NCBI GenBank assembly: GCA_019918135.1
Contig: WBZZ01001190.1
Location: 87,001 to 151,000, forward strand
DNA: 64,000 nt
Direction of reading: 5' to 3'
Source: Paulinella micropora
Lineage: Eukaryota; Cercozoa; Imbricatea; Euglyphida; Paulinellidae
This document shows, piece after piece, positions 35,636 to 44,621 of this stretch (the first letter of the stretch is position 1; each line of letters starts with the position of its first letter). A program made the translations under genes and the position numbers. The notes under the pieces were generated by a model. It had not been told where the DNA came from. It made no database searches and saw nothing but the letters and a program-made list of their open reading frames with translations.

Positions 35636-35878
35636 ATGGTCGCAGGTGCTTGCTTGCAGCGCGTCTGGGTTGTTTCATGGACAACTACAAGAGGCTTATT
35701 CTGCACCTACAACCAAGGCAACTTACCCCGAGCCTTTACAAACGAAGTACTTGAAAGACCGAGCGAGCGCATTGTGTGTGTTGGGGCCCCATCTAAAAAA
35801 AAAGGTAGTCTACATTTCTTTCAAGTACCTAACGGTGCGTGCTATAGCCGTTGCAAAAAACAAAATCTAAGAACTTAA
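35636..35878 (+). CDS. Small 80-residue basic Cys-containing ORF
   Basis: From ATG 35636: MVAGACLQRVWVVSWTTTRG, later YNQGNLPRAFTNEVLERPSE and a Cys pair near the C terminus (CYSRCKK). The composition looks protein-like and the codon frame is clean, but there is no known relative. It is divergent from the companion ORF of the zinc protein. Might alternatively be a 5' exon of the spliced gene further downstream. Confidence 0.35.
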   Translation: MVAGACLQRVWVVSWTTTRGLFCTYNQGNLPRAFTNEVLERPSERIVCVGAPSKKKGSLHFFQVPNGACYSRCKKQNLRT

Positions 35879-36597
35879 AGCAAGCAGTTTTTTTGAGTGA
35901 GGGGCGGGGCAGGTCTTGCACAGAAATCGAAGGCAACGTTCAAAGAGGAGAAGCTCATGCAAGCTCGTCTTCCTGTTGGCAAGGCAGCCTCTGTCACTCA
36001 GAAGGAATCTTCCTCTGCATGTGAGCTCTTCCTTTCCTTTCCCCGCCGGCTTACTGCAACCTGTCTTTATGGCTATCTTCCTTTGCTGCGAGCTCTTCAA
36101 AACCTGTGGTGTCCTTTGTGCATGACTAGTCAAAAGGCTGGTTTTCAGTGCTTTGGATCTTGATACCAACCAGCTCTTGGAGGTACAACAAGCACTGCTG
36201 CATATGCATATAGTTGTGCAACCAAAATTTACGTTGTAGTGAATACAACTTTCTTTTTTAGGCTTTCCAGACGGAAGAGGCAAAAGCTCTTGTGTTCGAG
36301 GCAAACATGTTGCAGCGAATACTTAGGCATTCTCTAGGGGTCGCCATCTTGAGGGACTGTTACTTTGCAAAACATGTTGCCAACGGAATTTCCCCTTCTA
36401 ATCTTTTAAGGCAAGGTATTTCTTTATAGTTGGGCACAGCGCGCTCTTTACACCATTGTGTTGTGCTGAGTGACACGGAAAAAAAAACAGCGTAAAATCC
36501 GGCAACGAGGGGGGGGGGATTGTGTTTCGATTTCGTGTTTTCAGCTTTCTGCATCCCCGTTCCCTGCTGATGGTTCTGTGCTTTGACGACATGTTTA
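35879..36597. other. 720-bp stretch without a convincing gene
   Basis: Lower GC than its neighbours. A minus-strand frame (35867-36304) is open, but its composition is unlike the other genes. No repeats or RNA genes recognised, apart from the run into the 65-bp minisatellite at its end. Confidence 0.4.
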
Positions 36598-38510
36598 GGC
36601 TCTATGCACAGATTTCTCGCCTCGTTACCTGCTAGTGGTTTTCGTGTTTTGATTACGTGTCTCGGTTCTGTGTGCAGATTTCTCGTCTCGTTGCTTGTTG
36701 GTGATTTTTGTGCTTCAATTTCGTGTTTTAGTTTTGTACACAGATTTCTCGTCTTGTTTCCTGCTGGTGATTTTCGTACTTCGATTTCGTGTTTTCGGTT
36801 CTGTACGCAGATTTCTCGTCTCGTTGCCTGCTAGTGATTTTTGTGCTTCGATTCAGTGTTTCGGTTTTGTGCACAGATTTCTCGTCTCGTTGCCTGCTGG
36901 CAATTTCGTGCTTCGGTTTTGTGCTTCAGTTTTGTGCGCAGATTTCTCGTCTCGTTGCCTGCTGGCGATTTTTGTGCTTCGATTTCGTGTTTGGGTTTCG
37001 TGCACAGATTTCTCGTCTTGTTGTTTGCTGGCGATTTTCGTGCTTCGATTTTGTGTTTCGGTTTCGTGCGCAGATTTCTCGTCTCGTTGCCTGCTGGCAA
37101 TTTCTGTGCTTCGGTTTTGTGCTTCAGTTTTGTGCGCAGATTTCTCGTCTCGTTGCCTGCTGGCGATTTTTGTGCTTCGATTTCGTGTTTGGGTTTCGTG
37201 CACAGATTTCTCGTCTTGTTGTTTGCTGGCGATTTTCGTGCTTCGATTTTGTGCTTCGGTTTCGTGCGCAGATTTCTCGTCTCGTTGCTTGCTGGCGATT
37301 TCTGTGCTTCGATTTTGTGTTTCGGTTTCGTGCGCAGATTTCTCGTCTCGTCGTCTGCTGGCAATTTCGTGCTTCGGTTTTGTGCTTCAGTTTTGTGCGC
37401 AGATTTCTCGTCTCGTCGTCTGCTAGCAATTTCGTGCTTCAATTTCGTTTTTCGGTTTTCTGCGCAGATTTCTCGTCTCGTTGCCTGCTAGAAATTTCGT
37501 GCTTCGATTTCGTTTTTCGGTTTTGTGCGCAGATTTCTCGTCCCGTCGTCTGCTAGCAATTTCGTGCTTCGATTTCGTTTTTCAGTTTTGTGCGCAGATT
37601 CCTCGTCCCGTTGTATGCTAGCAATTTTTTGCTTCGATTTCGTGTTTCGGTTTTCGTGCGCAGATTTCTAGTCTCGTCGTCTGCTAGCAATTTCGTGTTT
37701 CGGTTTTGTGCGCAGATTTCTCGTCCCGTCGTCTGCTAGCAATTTCGTGCTTCGATTTCGTTTTTCAGTTTTGTGCGCAGATTCCTCGTCTCGTTGCTTG
37801 CTGGCGATTTCGTGCTTCAATTTCGTTTTTCGGTTTTGTGCGCAGATTTCTCGTCTCGTTGCCTGCTAGCAATTTCGTGCTTCGATTCGTTTTTTGGTTT
37901 TGTGCGCAGATTTCTCGTCTCGTCGTCTGCTAGCAATTTCGTGCTTCAATTTCGTTTTTCGGTTTTCTGCGCAGATTTCTCGTCTCGTTGCCTGCTAGAA
38001 ATTTCGTGCTTCGATTTCGTTTTTTGGTTTTGTGCGCAGATTTCTCGTCCCGTCGTCTGCTAGCAATTTCGTGCTTCGATTTCGTTTTTCAGTTTTGTGC
38101 GCAGATTCCTCGTCTCGTCGTCTGCTAGCAATTTCGTGCTTCAATTCCGTTTTTTGGTTTTGTGCGCAGATTTCTCGTCTCGTTGCCTGCTAGAAATTTC
38201 GTGCTTCGATTTCGTTTTTTGGTTTTGTGCGCAGATTTCTCGTCCCGTCGTCTGCTAGCAATTTCGTGCTTCGATTTCGTTTTTCAGTTTTGTGCGCAGA
38301 TTCTTCGTCTCGTCGTGCTAGCAATTTCGTGCTTCAATTTCGTTTTTCGGTTTTGTGCGCAGATTTCTCGTCTCGTTGCCTGCTAGAAATTTCGTGCTTC
38401 GATTTCGTTTTTTGGTTTTGTGCGCAGATTTCTCGTCCCGTCGTCTGCTAGCAATTTCGTGCTTCGATTTCGTTTTTGAGTTTTGTGCGCAGATTGCTCG
38501 TTTCGTTTCC
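36598..38510. repeat. Minisatellite, about 29 copies of a 65-bp unit
   Basis: Unit of the form TTTTGTGCGCAGATTTCTCG followed by TCTCGTTGCCTGCTGGCAAT and TTCGTGCTTCGATTTCG. The first copies are the most diverged and the later ones are arranged in higher-order pairs. Because 65 is not a multiple of three and the unit has no stop, all three plus-strand frames stay open for 200 codons or more, so these ORFs are not evidence for a protein. Each unit holds TTTTGTGCGCAG, a good 3' splice acceptor look-alike. It lies directly upstream of the spliced gene at 38532. Confidence 0.85.
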
Positions 38511-38531
38511 TAGCTGTGCTTTTGTATTTCA

Positions 38532-39495
38532 GCTTGGTGTATTAGAGTGTCCTGTCTCTCGTGTATTTGCAGTAAACGCAATGTGCTCGATGGAGGAAGA
38601 GTCGGCTAACAAGAAACAGTACAGGGAGTTCCAGAACCGTTGCATGCTCTTGCTCTGGTTCTGGGACAAACGGCATATCCAAGACCGCGTATTCTGCAAT
38701 CTTGGGACAGTTCGCAAGCGCTCAATGCTCTCGCTACGTCGTCGCTCAGCAAAGGTCTGGAAAAAGAGTGGGGTAGAAACAAGAGGAAATGTAGTAGGGG
38801 GAGGGGAGAGGTAACTATTGGTGGTGTTTGTGGCTAGATCCAGTCCTCCTAACGCGACTCATTGCAGGGAGTGGCATGCGCATGGCCGACGAGCTCGACC
38901 GCCTGAGCGAAATTTGCCGTACGCGAGATGTGTACCTGCGCGACGTGGAAGAAGCGCTGAGACGCTCTACAGAGCCCCACTCTCTCTCTTTGTCGCCTTC
39001 AACTAAACCGACACATGTACGATTAGCCCATTGCGATCTTTGACGTATGTTGTTTTTGGTTATATATAGAGAGATCGAACCCCCCGGGTCGTCTACAGCT
39101 CAGACCTCGTCGTTGCGCTAGATCCGACGCAAGAACCACCTGGCCTGGGACTACGCACTGACGGTCTGGAGCTCTGGCCAGGCGATGTGATCCCCTATGC
39201 GGGTGCCATGAGGTCTTGTTCTCTCTCTCTTTCTCTTTCTCTCTCTCTCTCGTTTGTACACCGATGTCTTTGCTTGCTTAGCAATCGCGCGTTGGTCCAA
39301 CGGCGATGGCTTGCTCGCACCACAGATTCTACTCAAGATGTCATGGAGGGCCTGCGCCTAGGGGGCTGGCTCGCGGCAGACGCCGGTGACAAACAACCTA
39401 ACGCCAAGCGCACGGTAAGCGACATCAACGGAGAAGCGGTTTTAGTTATTGCCGTAGTTGCCAGAATTCCTGTTGGTGGTTTTATCTACGTCTAA
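38532..39495 (+). CDS. Spliced gene with SET-like domain (3' exons)
   Basis: Exon-like blocks joined by canonical GT-AG introns. Predicted introns: about 38572-38624 (branch-like GCTAAC), 38771-38869 (CCTAAC before TTGCAG), 39016-39069 (GTACGA to ATATAG) and about 39212-39281 (GTCTTG, CT-rich, CTTAG). Every junction keeps one frame. The last two exons read PGLGLRTDGLELWPGDVIPYA and later GDKQPNAKRTV and AVVARIPVGGFIYV. They match in order the GxGL, GDxIxxYxG, PNA and VAxRxIxxG blocks of SET methyltransferases. The NHS catalytic motif is not clear. The 5' exons are not located and may lie before the minisatellite. Splicing sets it apart from the other genes here. Confidence 0.55.
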
Positions 39496-39581
39496 ACTCA
39501 TTAGAATTTTCTTAAAGCATTTAATTAAAAAGAAAGGCTTTTGTACTGAACATTTCTTCTAATTTAATAACCGGATTTTTT

Positions 39582-41516
39582 TCAAAAAGCTGTGTAAGCA
39601 AGGTTGTCGATTTCCAAGGGCAGATCGGTGATTTCTGCAATGGCAAGTTCGATGTGTATCTTCCATTGAGGGAAGGCGGCATTCTCGAGCATAATGTTAA
39701 CCCAGTCCTCGAATTCGTCGTGCGCCCGCTCCATGATGAGGTGCATGCTTTGGACAAAGGAGCCGAAGGCGTCGGTGCCCATAGAGGTGAGCAGGTAGGG
39801 TAGGAGCGCGCCGAGGGTGCCGGTCTGGCGTCCGCCCAGCTGTACCCCTGCGCTGCCTCCTTGCCCTCCCCCCTCGAAGAGGCTGGGGAAGAGGCGCTGT
39901 AGAGAGAGGTTGCCGTGGAGGTTGGACAGAAGCTCGAGTTCTTGCTGGATGTGTGCGCCGGAGACTGTGCTCCGTGCAGTGCAGGCGGCGGCGCCGCTTT
40001 CCCGCCGGCGGATCATGAGTGTCTCGGCGCAGGCGTGGAGGGGGCACTTGGCGTCGCTGTGCCAGGCGTCGTAGGTGGCCCGATTTTCGGCGCCGCTGTC
40101 GTATACAGCGCGCAGCCAAGCGCCGAGCCAGGTGGGGGCGCGTAGGTGGCTGAGCAGGGCGCCAAGCGCGCTCTCAAGGCGGCACTGCCCCCCTGATCCT
40201 TTTCCGCGAAGGCCAGGAGACAGCAGCACTAAAACGGTGGCGATCAAGAGAGTAAGCAGGACAGACAGCAAAGGGTCACTTTCGCCCGCCCAGAGGGCGC
40301 CGCTGTCGGCAAACGCGGGAATCGAGGTGCTCCGGCTGCGGCGGGCGATCCCCGCCTCGTTGGTGCGTTGCCTTTCGCTGGCGGGCAGTGCGTCGCTGAC
40401 GGCGCGGCCCCGCAACAGCATGCGCAGTAGAAGGGCCAGGAGGACCGAGAGCACTTGCTTGGTGGTGGTGGTGGTGGTGGTGGTGGGGACAACGACGACA
40501 ACCCTGGCGCCGGCTAGGCGGCGCGCGAGCTCCTGGTTGTGCGTGGGCAACTCTCCCAGAAAAGCCAGCAGCACCAGGCAGGAAGTGGGCTGGGTGTGCC
40601 CGCGGAGGAGCCTACAGAGGTTGGGGACGACCAAGGCGCCGGGGGCCTGGTGCTCGGTCTGGCAGTAATGCGTCAGGAGTTGCAGTATCTGGCGGGGCTC
40701 GTTGTTAGCCCCTGCAGCGCCGAGGTTTTTGGCCAGCACCTGCTGCAGAACCTGGGTGTTGTCGAGCCACGAGCGGGCGGCGGCGCAGCCGAGGTGCGGA
40801 GGCCTAGCCAAGTTGCGGGGGCTTAGCATGACAAAGGTGTGGAGACAGGAGGCCGCCTGCAGGCACTGTTCTAGCTGGTGCTGCGCTTGCAGCAGGTGCG
40901 TGGCTTTTAATTCCTCGGAGCGGCTGACGGAGTAGGGCATGCTGCTGCTGTCTGAGAGCAGCAGCCAAAGGAGCGCGCGGGCGTAGGGCTTGGGCTCGCG
41001 CAGCCTAGGGCTGGCCCAGCGGTCGACGCGAAGCTGGCAAGCGACGGTTTGCAGAGTAGCGTGGCTCCACCAGCCGCCGTGGCCGGCCTGGTCGCCCAGC
41101 AGAGCGACCTGCTGCTGCACCTCTCGGTGCAAGGCAAAGATTGCGCCCAGCAGGAGGCTGTGTGCCGAGCGCTCGAGCCGCTGCAGGTACAGGCTGTGGG
41201 CGGTATGCCCAAGGGGGCAGAGCCACTCGGTAGCCTCCTCCCTGCCGCCCTGGTCCAGCGGCCTGGCCAGCACGGGCGTCAGCTCCGCCAGCAGTGTGCG
41301 GCGCTGCGCCGCGCTGTCCGGCCGAGCGCTACCCAGGAGCTCGTCCAGCAGCACCGCTAGCCAGACCTCGAGCATGCAGAGTTTCGACGTGGCGGGGGGG
41401 CACAGGATGTTGAGGGGCGTCGCCAGGGTGTCATCATCCCAAGCGACCCGAAGCCCGCCCCAGCGCGCGCTTAGCTCTTGTCGCAGCCACGAACCGCCCC
41501 CCGACAAGCTCCGCAT
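39582..41516 (-). CDS. Large Leu-rich helical protein with one hydrophobic segment
   Basis: 644 residues from ATG 41516 (MRSLSGGGSWLRQELSARW). Mostly helical, Leu-rich (LLTHYCQTEHQAPGALVVP), with a Thr-run (TTTTTTTT) and a possible membrane helix LLSVLLTLLIATVLVLLSPG around residue 430. The frame stays open a further 287 codons upstream, but that part is antiphase to the membrane ORF at 41576 and is not believed. The 3' end is followed by AT-rich sequence. It pairs with the upstream membrane ORF as in the 17.1-18.7 kb locus. Function unknown. Confidence 0.6.
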   Translation of the reverse strand: MRSLSGGGSWLRQELSARWGGLRVAWDDDTLATPLNILCPPATSKLCMLEVWLAVLLDELLGSARPDSAAQRRTLLAELTPVLARPLDQGGREEATEWLCPLGHTAHSLYLQRLERSAHSLLLGAIFALHREVQQQVALLGDQAGHGGWWSHATLQTVACQLRVDRWASPRLREPKPYARALLWLLLSDSSSMPYSVSRSEELKATHLLQAQHQLEQCLQAASCLHTFVMLSPRNLARPPHLGCAAARSWLDNTQVLQQVLAKNLGAAGANNEPRQILQLLTHYCQTEHQAPGALVVPNLCRLLRGHTQPTSCLVLLAFLGELPTHNQELARRLAGARVVVVVPTTTTTTTTKQVLSVLLALLLRMLLRGRAVSDALPASERQRTNEAGIARRSRSTSIPAFADSGALWAGESDPLLSVLLTLLIATVLVLLSPGLRGKGSGGQCRLESALGALLSHLRAPTWLGAWLRAVYDSGAENRATYDAWHSDAKCPLHACAETLMIRRRESGAAACTARSTVSGAHIQQELELLSNLHGNLSLQRLFPSLFEGGGQGGSAGVQLGGRQTGTLGALLPYLLTSMGTDAFGSFVQSMHLIMERAHDEFEDWVNIMLENAAFPQWKIHIELAIAEITDLPLEIDNLAYTAF

Positions 41517-41575
41517 GTCCCGGCACAGGAGCAGCGCCAGGTCGCGGTCTTGCGCGGTGGTGCCGCTCGAGCGGA

Positions 41576-42358
41576 TCAAGCCCGGGGGGAGCAACGTGCC
41601 GTTTGCCCGGGGGGGCCGCGGAGGTGGGGCAGCAAGTTGAGCGCGTGCTGCAGCTGCGCCTCTGCCACCGCCGCTTCGCCGTTGGGCAGTTCTATGACGC
41701 CGCCCAGCGCGAGGGGGTCTAACCTCCGCAGACGCCCCAGGGCCGATCCCTGCACCTGGTCCTCCAGCTTTTTCTGTAGCAGCGCTGCCCAGCGCAGCGC
41801 TCGCTTGGCCAGCACGGCCTGCGAACAAGGCAGGACCCGCCTCCCTTGCCCTGCCGCGGCTTCTTCTCTTTCTTCCTCTTCTCCGCCCCCCCACCCCTCC
41901 TTTTCCTCCTCCGTTCGCAGCCGCATGAAAGCATTGCTGACCGGCCGCAAGGAGCCCCCTATCCAGCTCGTCAAGAGGTCCGAGCTCGCATGCAGCACTA
42001 GCGCCAGCAAGGCTCCGGCGCGCGAACCACCCTTGAACCCAGACAGCGCCCAGCCGCTGGCCGCTGCCTCGCCCATGCCGCACACCCACAGCACTAGGAC
42101 CCGGCGGGGTGCTACCAACTTGCCCAGGTACCGTTGCAGCAAGCACCAGCCACAGAGGCTTGCGTCGCCTAGGTACACCAGCAGAAAGCGTGCCAGCAAC
42201 GTGTCCCAGTAGGACAAGCAGGCCCCGCCCAGCGCGGTCACCAACATCGCAAAGGCCCCATCGAAGAGCCACGAGTAGGCCGCCGAGGCGTTCGACGTTG
42301 AACACTCTAGCTTGGACAGGCGGAGCTGCCACACGCTGGCGTACAAGTGGCAGTACAT
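41576..42358 (-). CDS. Multi-pass membrane protein ORF
   Basis: 260 residues from ATG 42358 (MYCHLYASVWQLRL). Hydrophobic helices: FDGAFAMLVTALGGACLSYW, LLARFLLVYLGDASLCGWCL and GALLALVLHASSDLLTSWI. A highly acidic stretch (TEEEKEGWGGGEEEEREE) separates them from a cytosolic-looking C-terminal part. A further membrane-type ORF lies just upstream (42307-42615). No family recognised. Confidence 0.5.
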   Translation of the reverse strand: MYCHLYASVWQLRLSKLECSTSNASAAYSWLFDGAFAMLVTALGGACLSYWDTLLARFLLVYLGDASLCGWCLLQRYLGKLVAPRRVLVLWVCGMGEAAASGWALSGFKGGSRAGALLALVLHASSDLLTSWIGGSLRPVSNAFMRLRTEEEKEGWGGGEEEEREEAAAGQGRRVLPCSQAVLAKRALRWAALLQKKLEDQVQGSALGRLRRLDPLALGGVIELPNGEAAVAEAQLQHALNLLPHLRGPPGQTARCSPRA

Positions 42359-42615
42359 CCAGGCGACGAACGTCCACACAGCCCCCACCCCCACTTGTCC
42401 CCGCCCTCGCCGCTGCTGTCCTCCCACCAGCCGCAAACTAGCGCGTACTGTATGAGCATCACCGATAGAACCTGGAAAAGCCACCAGCAAAAGCTAATAG
42501 TCAAGAGCTGACGCCTCCAGGGAGAAGGTGCTCGCTGGAGACAGGCGATGGAGCACAGCGCCACCGTTGCGTTTGCATATCGGGTCCACGCTTGCCACGC
42601 CGGCCAGCCAGGCAT
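42307..42615 (-). CDS. Companion membrane ORF
   Basis: 102 residues from ATG 42615 (MPGWPAWQAWTRYANATVAL). One or two hydrophobic segments (QLLTISFCWWLFQVLSVMLI) and an N-glycosylation site (NAT). The last 35 residues overlap the 41576-42358 locus and are doubtful. Together these look like the N-terminal region of a multi-pass membrane protein locus. Confidence 0.4.
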   Translation of the reverse strand: MPGWPAWQAWTRYANATVALCSIACLQRAPSPWRRQLLTISFCWWLFQVLSVMLIQYALVCGWWEDSSGEGGDKWGWGLCGRSSPGCTATCTPACGSSACPS

Positions 42616-42976
42616 TCCGCGCAGCTTCTGCTCTTTTGATTATCCCCGCCTGCTCTGCAGGCCTTGGCTTGCCTTTAACATAAAGACCTTTCCCTCTCCG
42701 CCCCCTCCCCCCCCCCTTGTTCTCTTTCCCCCTCCCCTCCCCCTCCCTCCCCCCCCCCCTTGTTCACTCCTGTTCCTCGTCCGCTTTCCAGGGCAGGCTG
42801 AGATTTAGAGCTGTGCGGGGCACGGCGGTTAGGCGGGGAAGAGGGGAGCCCTGGTACAAGCTGGGGTATCTATCACGCCAGGCCTGCAGAGCAGCACGGA
42901 GTGAACCACCTTCACCCCTAAAAAAGAGCTTTCGCTGAAGGCGCACAGACTCGATAGCGTTTCTTTGTAAGAAGTA
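42616..42976. other. Spacer with C-run tracts
   Basis: About 360 bp of promoter-type sequence with C-runs (42700-42760) and a direct run into the next gene's 3' end. No gene is convincing; the open frames here are low-complexity. Confidence 0.4.
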
Positions 42977-43513
42977 CTACAGGACGTGTAAGCGCGGGGT
43001 GGCTTCCCCCTGCACTAGCACAAAGTCACAGCAGATTTCGGAAACCAGCGCCTGCCCCAACGGGGCACGGAGTTGCTGCAAAGCACATCCGGCCTCCATC
43101 ACGGAAGGTTCTGGTCGGCAGGTCTCGTGGCTCAGGCACAGGTGCCTGGGGAAAATGCGGCAGCGACGTTGTGTACATTGCAAACACATGTCTCGTACCC
43201 GGCACGCCAACTTGGCGACAGATTCCAACGACAGTCTTTGCAACGCACTCTTTACTAAAACATCCACGAACCCCTTGCCAGCATCCGCTTTTGGACAGGC
43301 CCCTTGCTCGCACCTGCGAGTATCTTCCCGTTCTTGGTACAGGATGTAGACCACGCGAGACCAATCGCTTGTGTTTAGATAAGAGAGCATTATCGACAGA
43401 GAAGCCTGGTCCAGGAGTCTAGACAGCTGGACACTGCGCACGGCGCGACCACTAGGTCGGCGTTGCTGGTAAGGATTATAACGGCTGCTTGATTTCACAG
43501 CTATACGCGGCAT
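42977..43513 (-). CDS. Basic Cys-rich unknown protein
   Basis: 178 residues from ATG 43513 (MPRIAVKSSSRYNPYQQRRP). Basic N terminus, helical middle (LDQASLSIMLSYLNTSDWSRVV begins it) and a Cys cluster (CLQCTQRRCRIFPRHLCLSH, then HETC) that may bind zinc. Upstream lies a dense purine tract. No family recognised; small basic Cys/His proteins of this type are often capsid-packaging or nuclear factors (inference). Confidence 0.6.
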   Translation of the reverse strand: MPRIAVKSSSRYNPYQQRRPSGRAVRSVQLSRLLDQASLSIMLSYLNTSDWSRVVYILYQEREDTRRCEQGACPKADAGKGFVDVLVKSALQRLSLESVAKLACRVRDMCLQCTQRRCRIFPRHLCLSHETCRPEPSVMEAGCALQQLRAPLGQALVSEICCDFVLVQGEATPRLHVL

Positions 43514-43554
43514 TTCCAGACTTTTCTGTCTGGCAAGAACAATCTAGATAATAT

Positions 43555-43702
43555 ATAATTAGGAGAGAAGAAAGAGGAGGGGGGGGGGAGGAGGAGGGAG
43601 AGCGAGAGAGAGAGAGAGAGAGGGAGGGGGAGGGGGAGGGGGGGAGAGGGGGGGGAGGGGAGAGGGGGGGGAGGGGGGAAGGGGAGAGGGGGGGGGGGGG
43701 CG
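43555..43702. repeat. Purine-rich tract (GA and G-runs)
   Basis: Some 150 bp of GGAGG, (GA)n and G-runs on the plus strand, between two minus-strand genes. Potential G-quadruplex or triplex former. Confidence 0.7.
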
Positions 43703-43710
43703 CTGTACGG

Positions 43711-44565
43711 CTACATGGGCAGAGGCGTGAGGGTCTGCCCCTGCCGCCGTGCGAGCGAGGTTTGGCTATGTGCTATGGTCTCGTACAGGTCGGTTTGCAA
43801 GTAGAGATACCGCCACATGAGCACAAAAACTACTGTAGCCGACGAAGCGCACAGGTCTGACCAGTGGCTGCAGCAGTTTGCGGCCTGCAACCAAGACGCG
43901 GTAAGAGCCAGCGCGGACGCCAGGCCCGCAAGCACGATGGTCGAGAGCAGGTAGCGCGGGGGCTCGCCTATGGGCACGGCTTCTGGCGGGGGCATGGATC
44001 GTCGCTCATACCCACCCATGACCAGCAAGCTCAAGACAAGAAGAAGCCAAGCAGCCCAGGCGGCGCGCCTGGCCCCCAGGGCTGTCGCGGTGCAAACTAA
44101 GCCCAACGAAAGAGCGGCCAGTTCCCAGGCTCGGACTAGCGGCAGCGGTTTGCAGGCCAGAAGCAGGCGACGCAAGGCCAGCGCCGTGTACATGTACATG
44201 GCTACTGCCCAGCGGATGCTGGCGGCGGGCGCGTGTCCGTCGCGGCTCCACTGCACTAGAAAGAAGCACCACCAGGAGACAAGATGGCCGAGGCTGAGTA
44301 GGGCAACCTGTACGGGGTGGCTGGTAGTGCTAGTGAGTTGGTTATTGTAGGCGGTGATTGGTACTACACGCATGGCGGGCGGCCCCTGCCCCGCGGCGGG
44401 CGGTGCGACGTAGGTGATACGCACATTGATTAAACGCAGTATTTGTAAACGCCAATATAAAAAATACCAGAGCGTAAGAATCGCAAGCAAGTGCCCTATC
44501 GACAGGGCAATCGGTAGAGCCAAAACCCGGGTCTTTGTCGTTAGAAAGAAGTACTCGTACGGCAT
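43711..44565 (-). CDS. Multi-pass membrane protein (six to seven TM helices)
   Basis: 284 residues from ATG 44565 (MPYEYFFLTTKTRVLALPIA). Hydrophobic helices at about residues 14-40 (LAILTLWYFLYWRLQILRLI), 88-105, 120-135, 148-165, 170-185 (AAWAAWLLLVLSLLVMGGY), 205-225 (STIVLAGLASALALTASWLQ) and 235-250. Layout resembles viral seven-helix or herpes gM-type proteins, but I see no defining motif. Short polar tail. Confidence 0.65.
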   Translation of the reverse strand: MPYEYFFLTTKTRVLALPIALSIGHLLAILTLWYFLYWRLQILRLINVRITYVAPPAAGQGPPAMRVVPITAYNNQLTSTTSHPVQVALLSLGHLVSWWCFFLVQWSRDGHAPAASIRWAVAMYMYTALALRRLLLACKPLPLVRAWELAALSLGLVCTATALGARRAAWAAWLLLVLSLLVMGGYERRSMPPPEAVPIGEPPRYLLSTIVLAGLASALALTASWLQAANCCSHWSDLCASSATVVFVLMWRYLYLQTDLYETIAHSQTSLARRQGQTLTPLPM

Positions 44566-44621
44566 GGCTTTCTTTAATAATATAAGAAAACACGGTCACG
44601 GTCAAAACAAAAACTAGAGGT

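Noticed and set aside
35867-36304. 145-codon minus-strand ORF
   Set aside because: Atypical composition, no neighbours in phase, no motif; not convincing in a low-GC stretch.
36695-37556. Long overlapping ORFs (216-255 codons) in all plus frames and on the minus strand
   Set aside because: They are produced by the 65-bp minisatellite, whose unit lacks stops in every frame; amino-acid patterns simply repeat with the unit.
36598-38510. CRISPR-like array
   Set aside because: The whole 65-bp unit is repeated, with no unique spacers between constant repeats, and the context is eukaryotic.
41517-42377. N-terminal extension of the 39582 ORF
   Set aside because: Antiphase to a membrane-protein ORF and Arg/Gly-rich; the first good ATG is at 41516.
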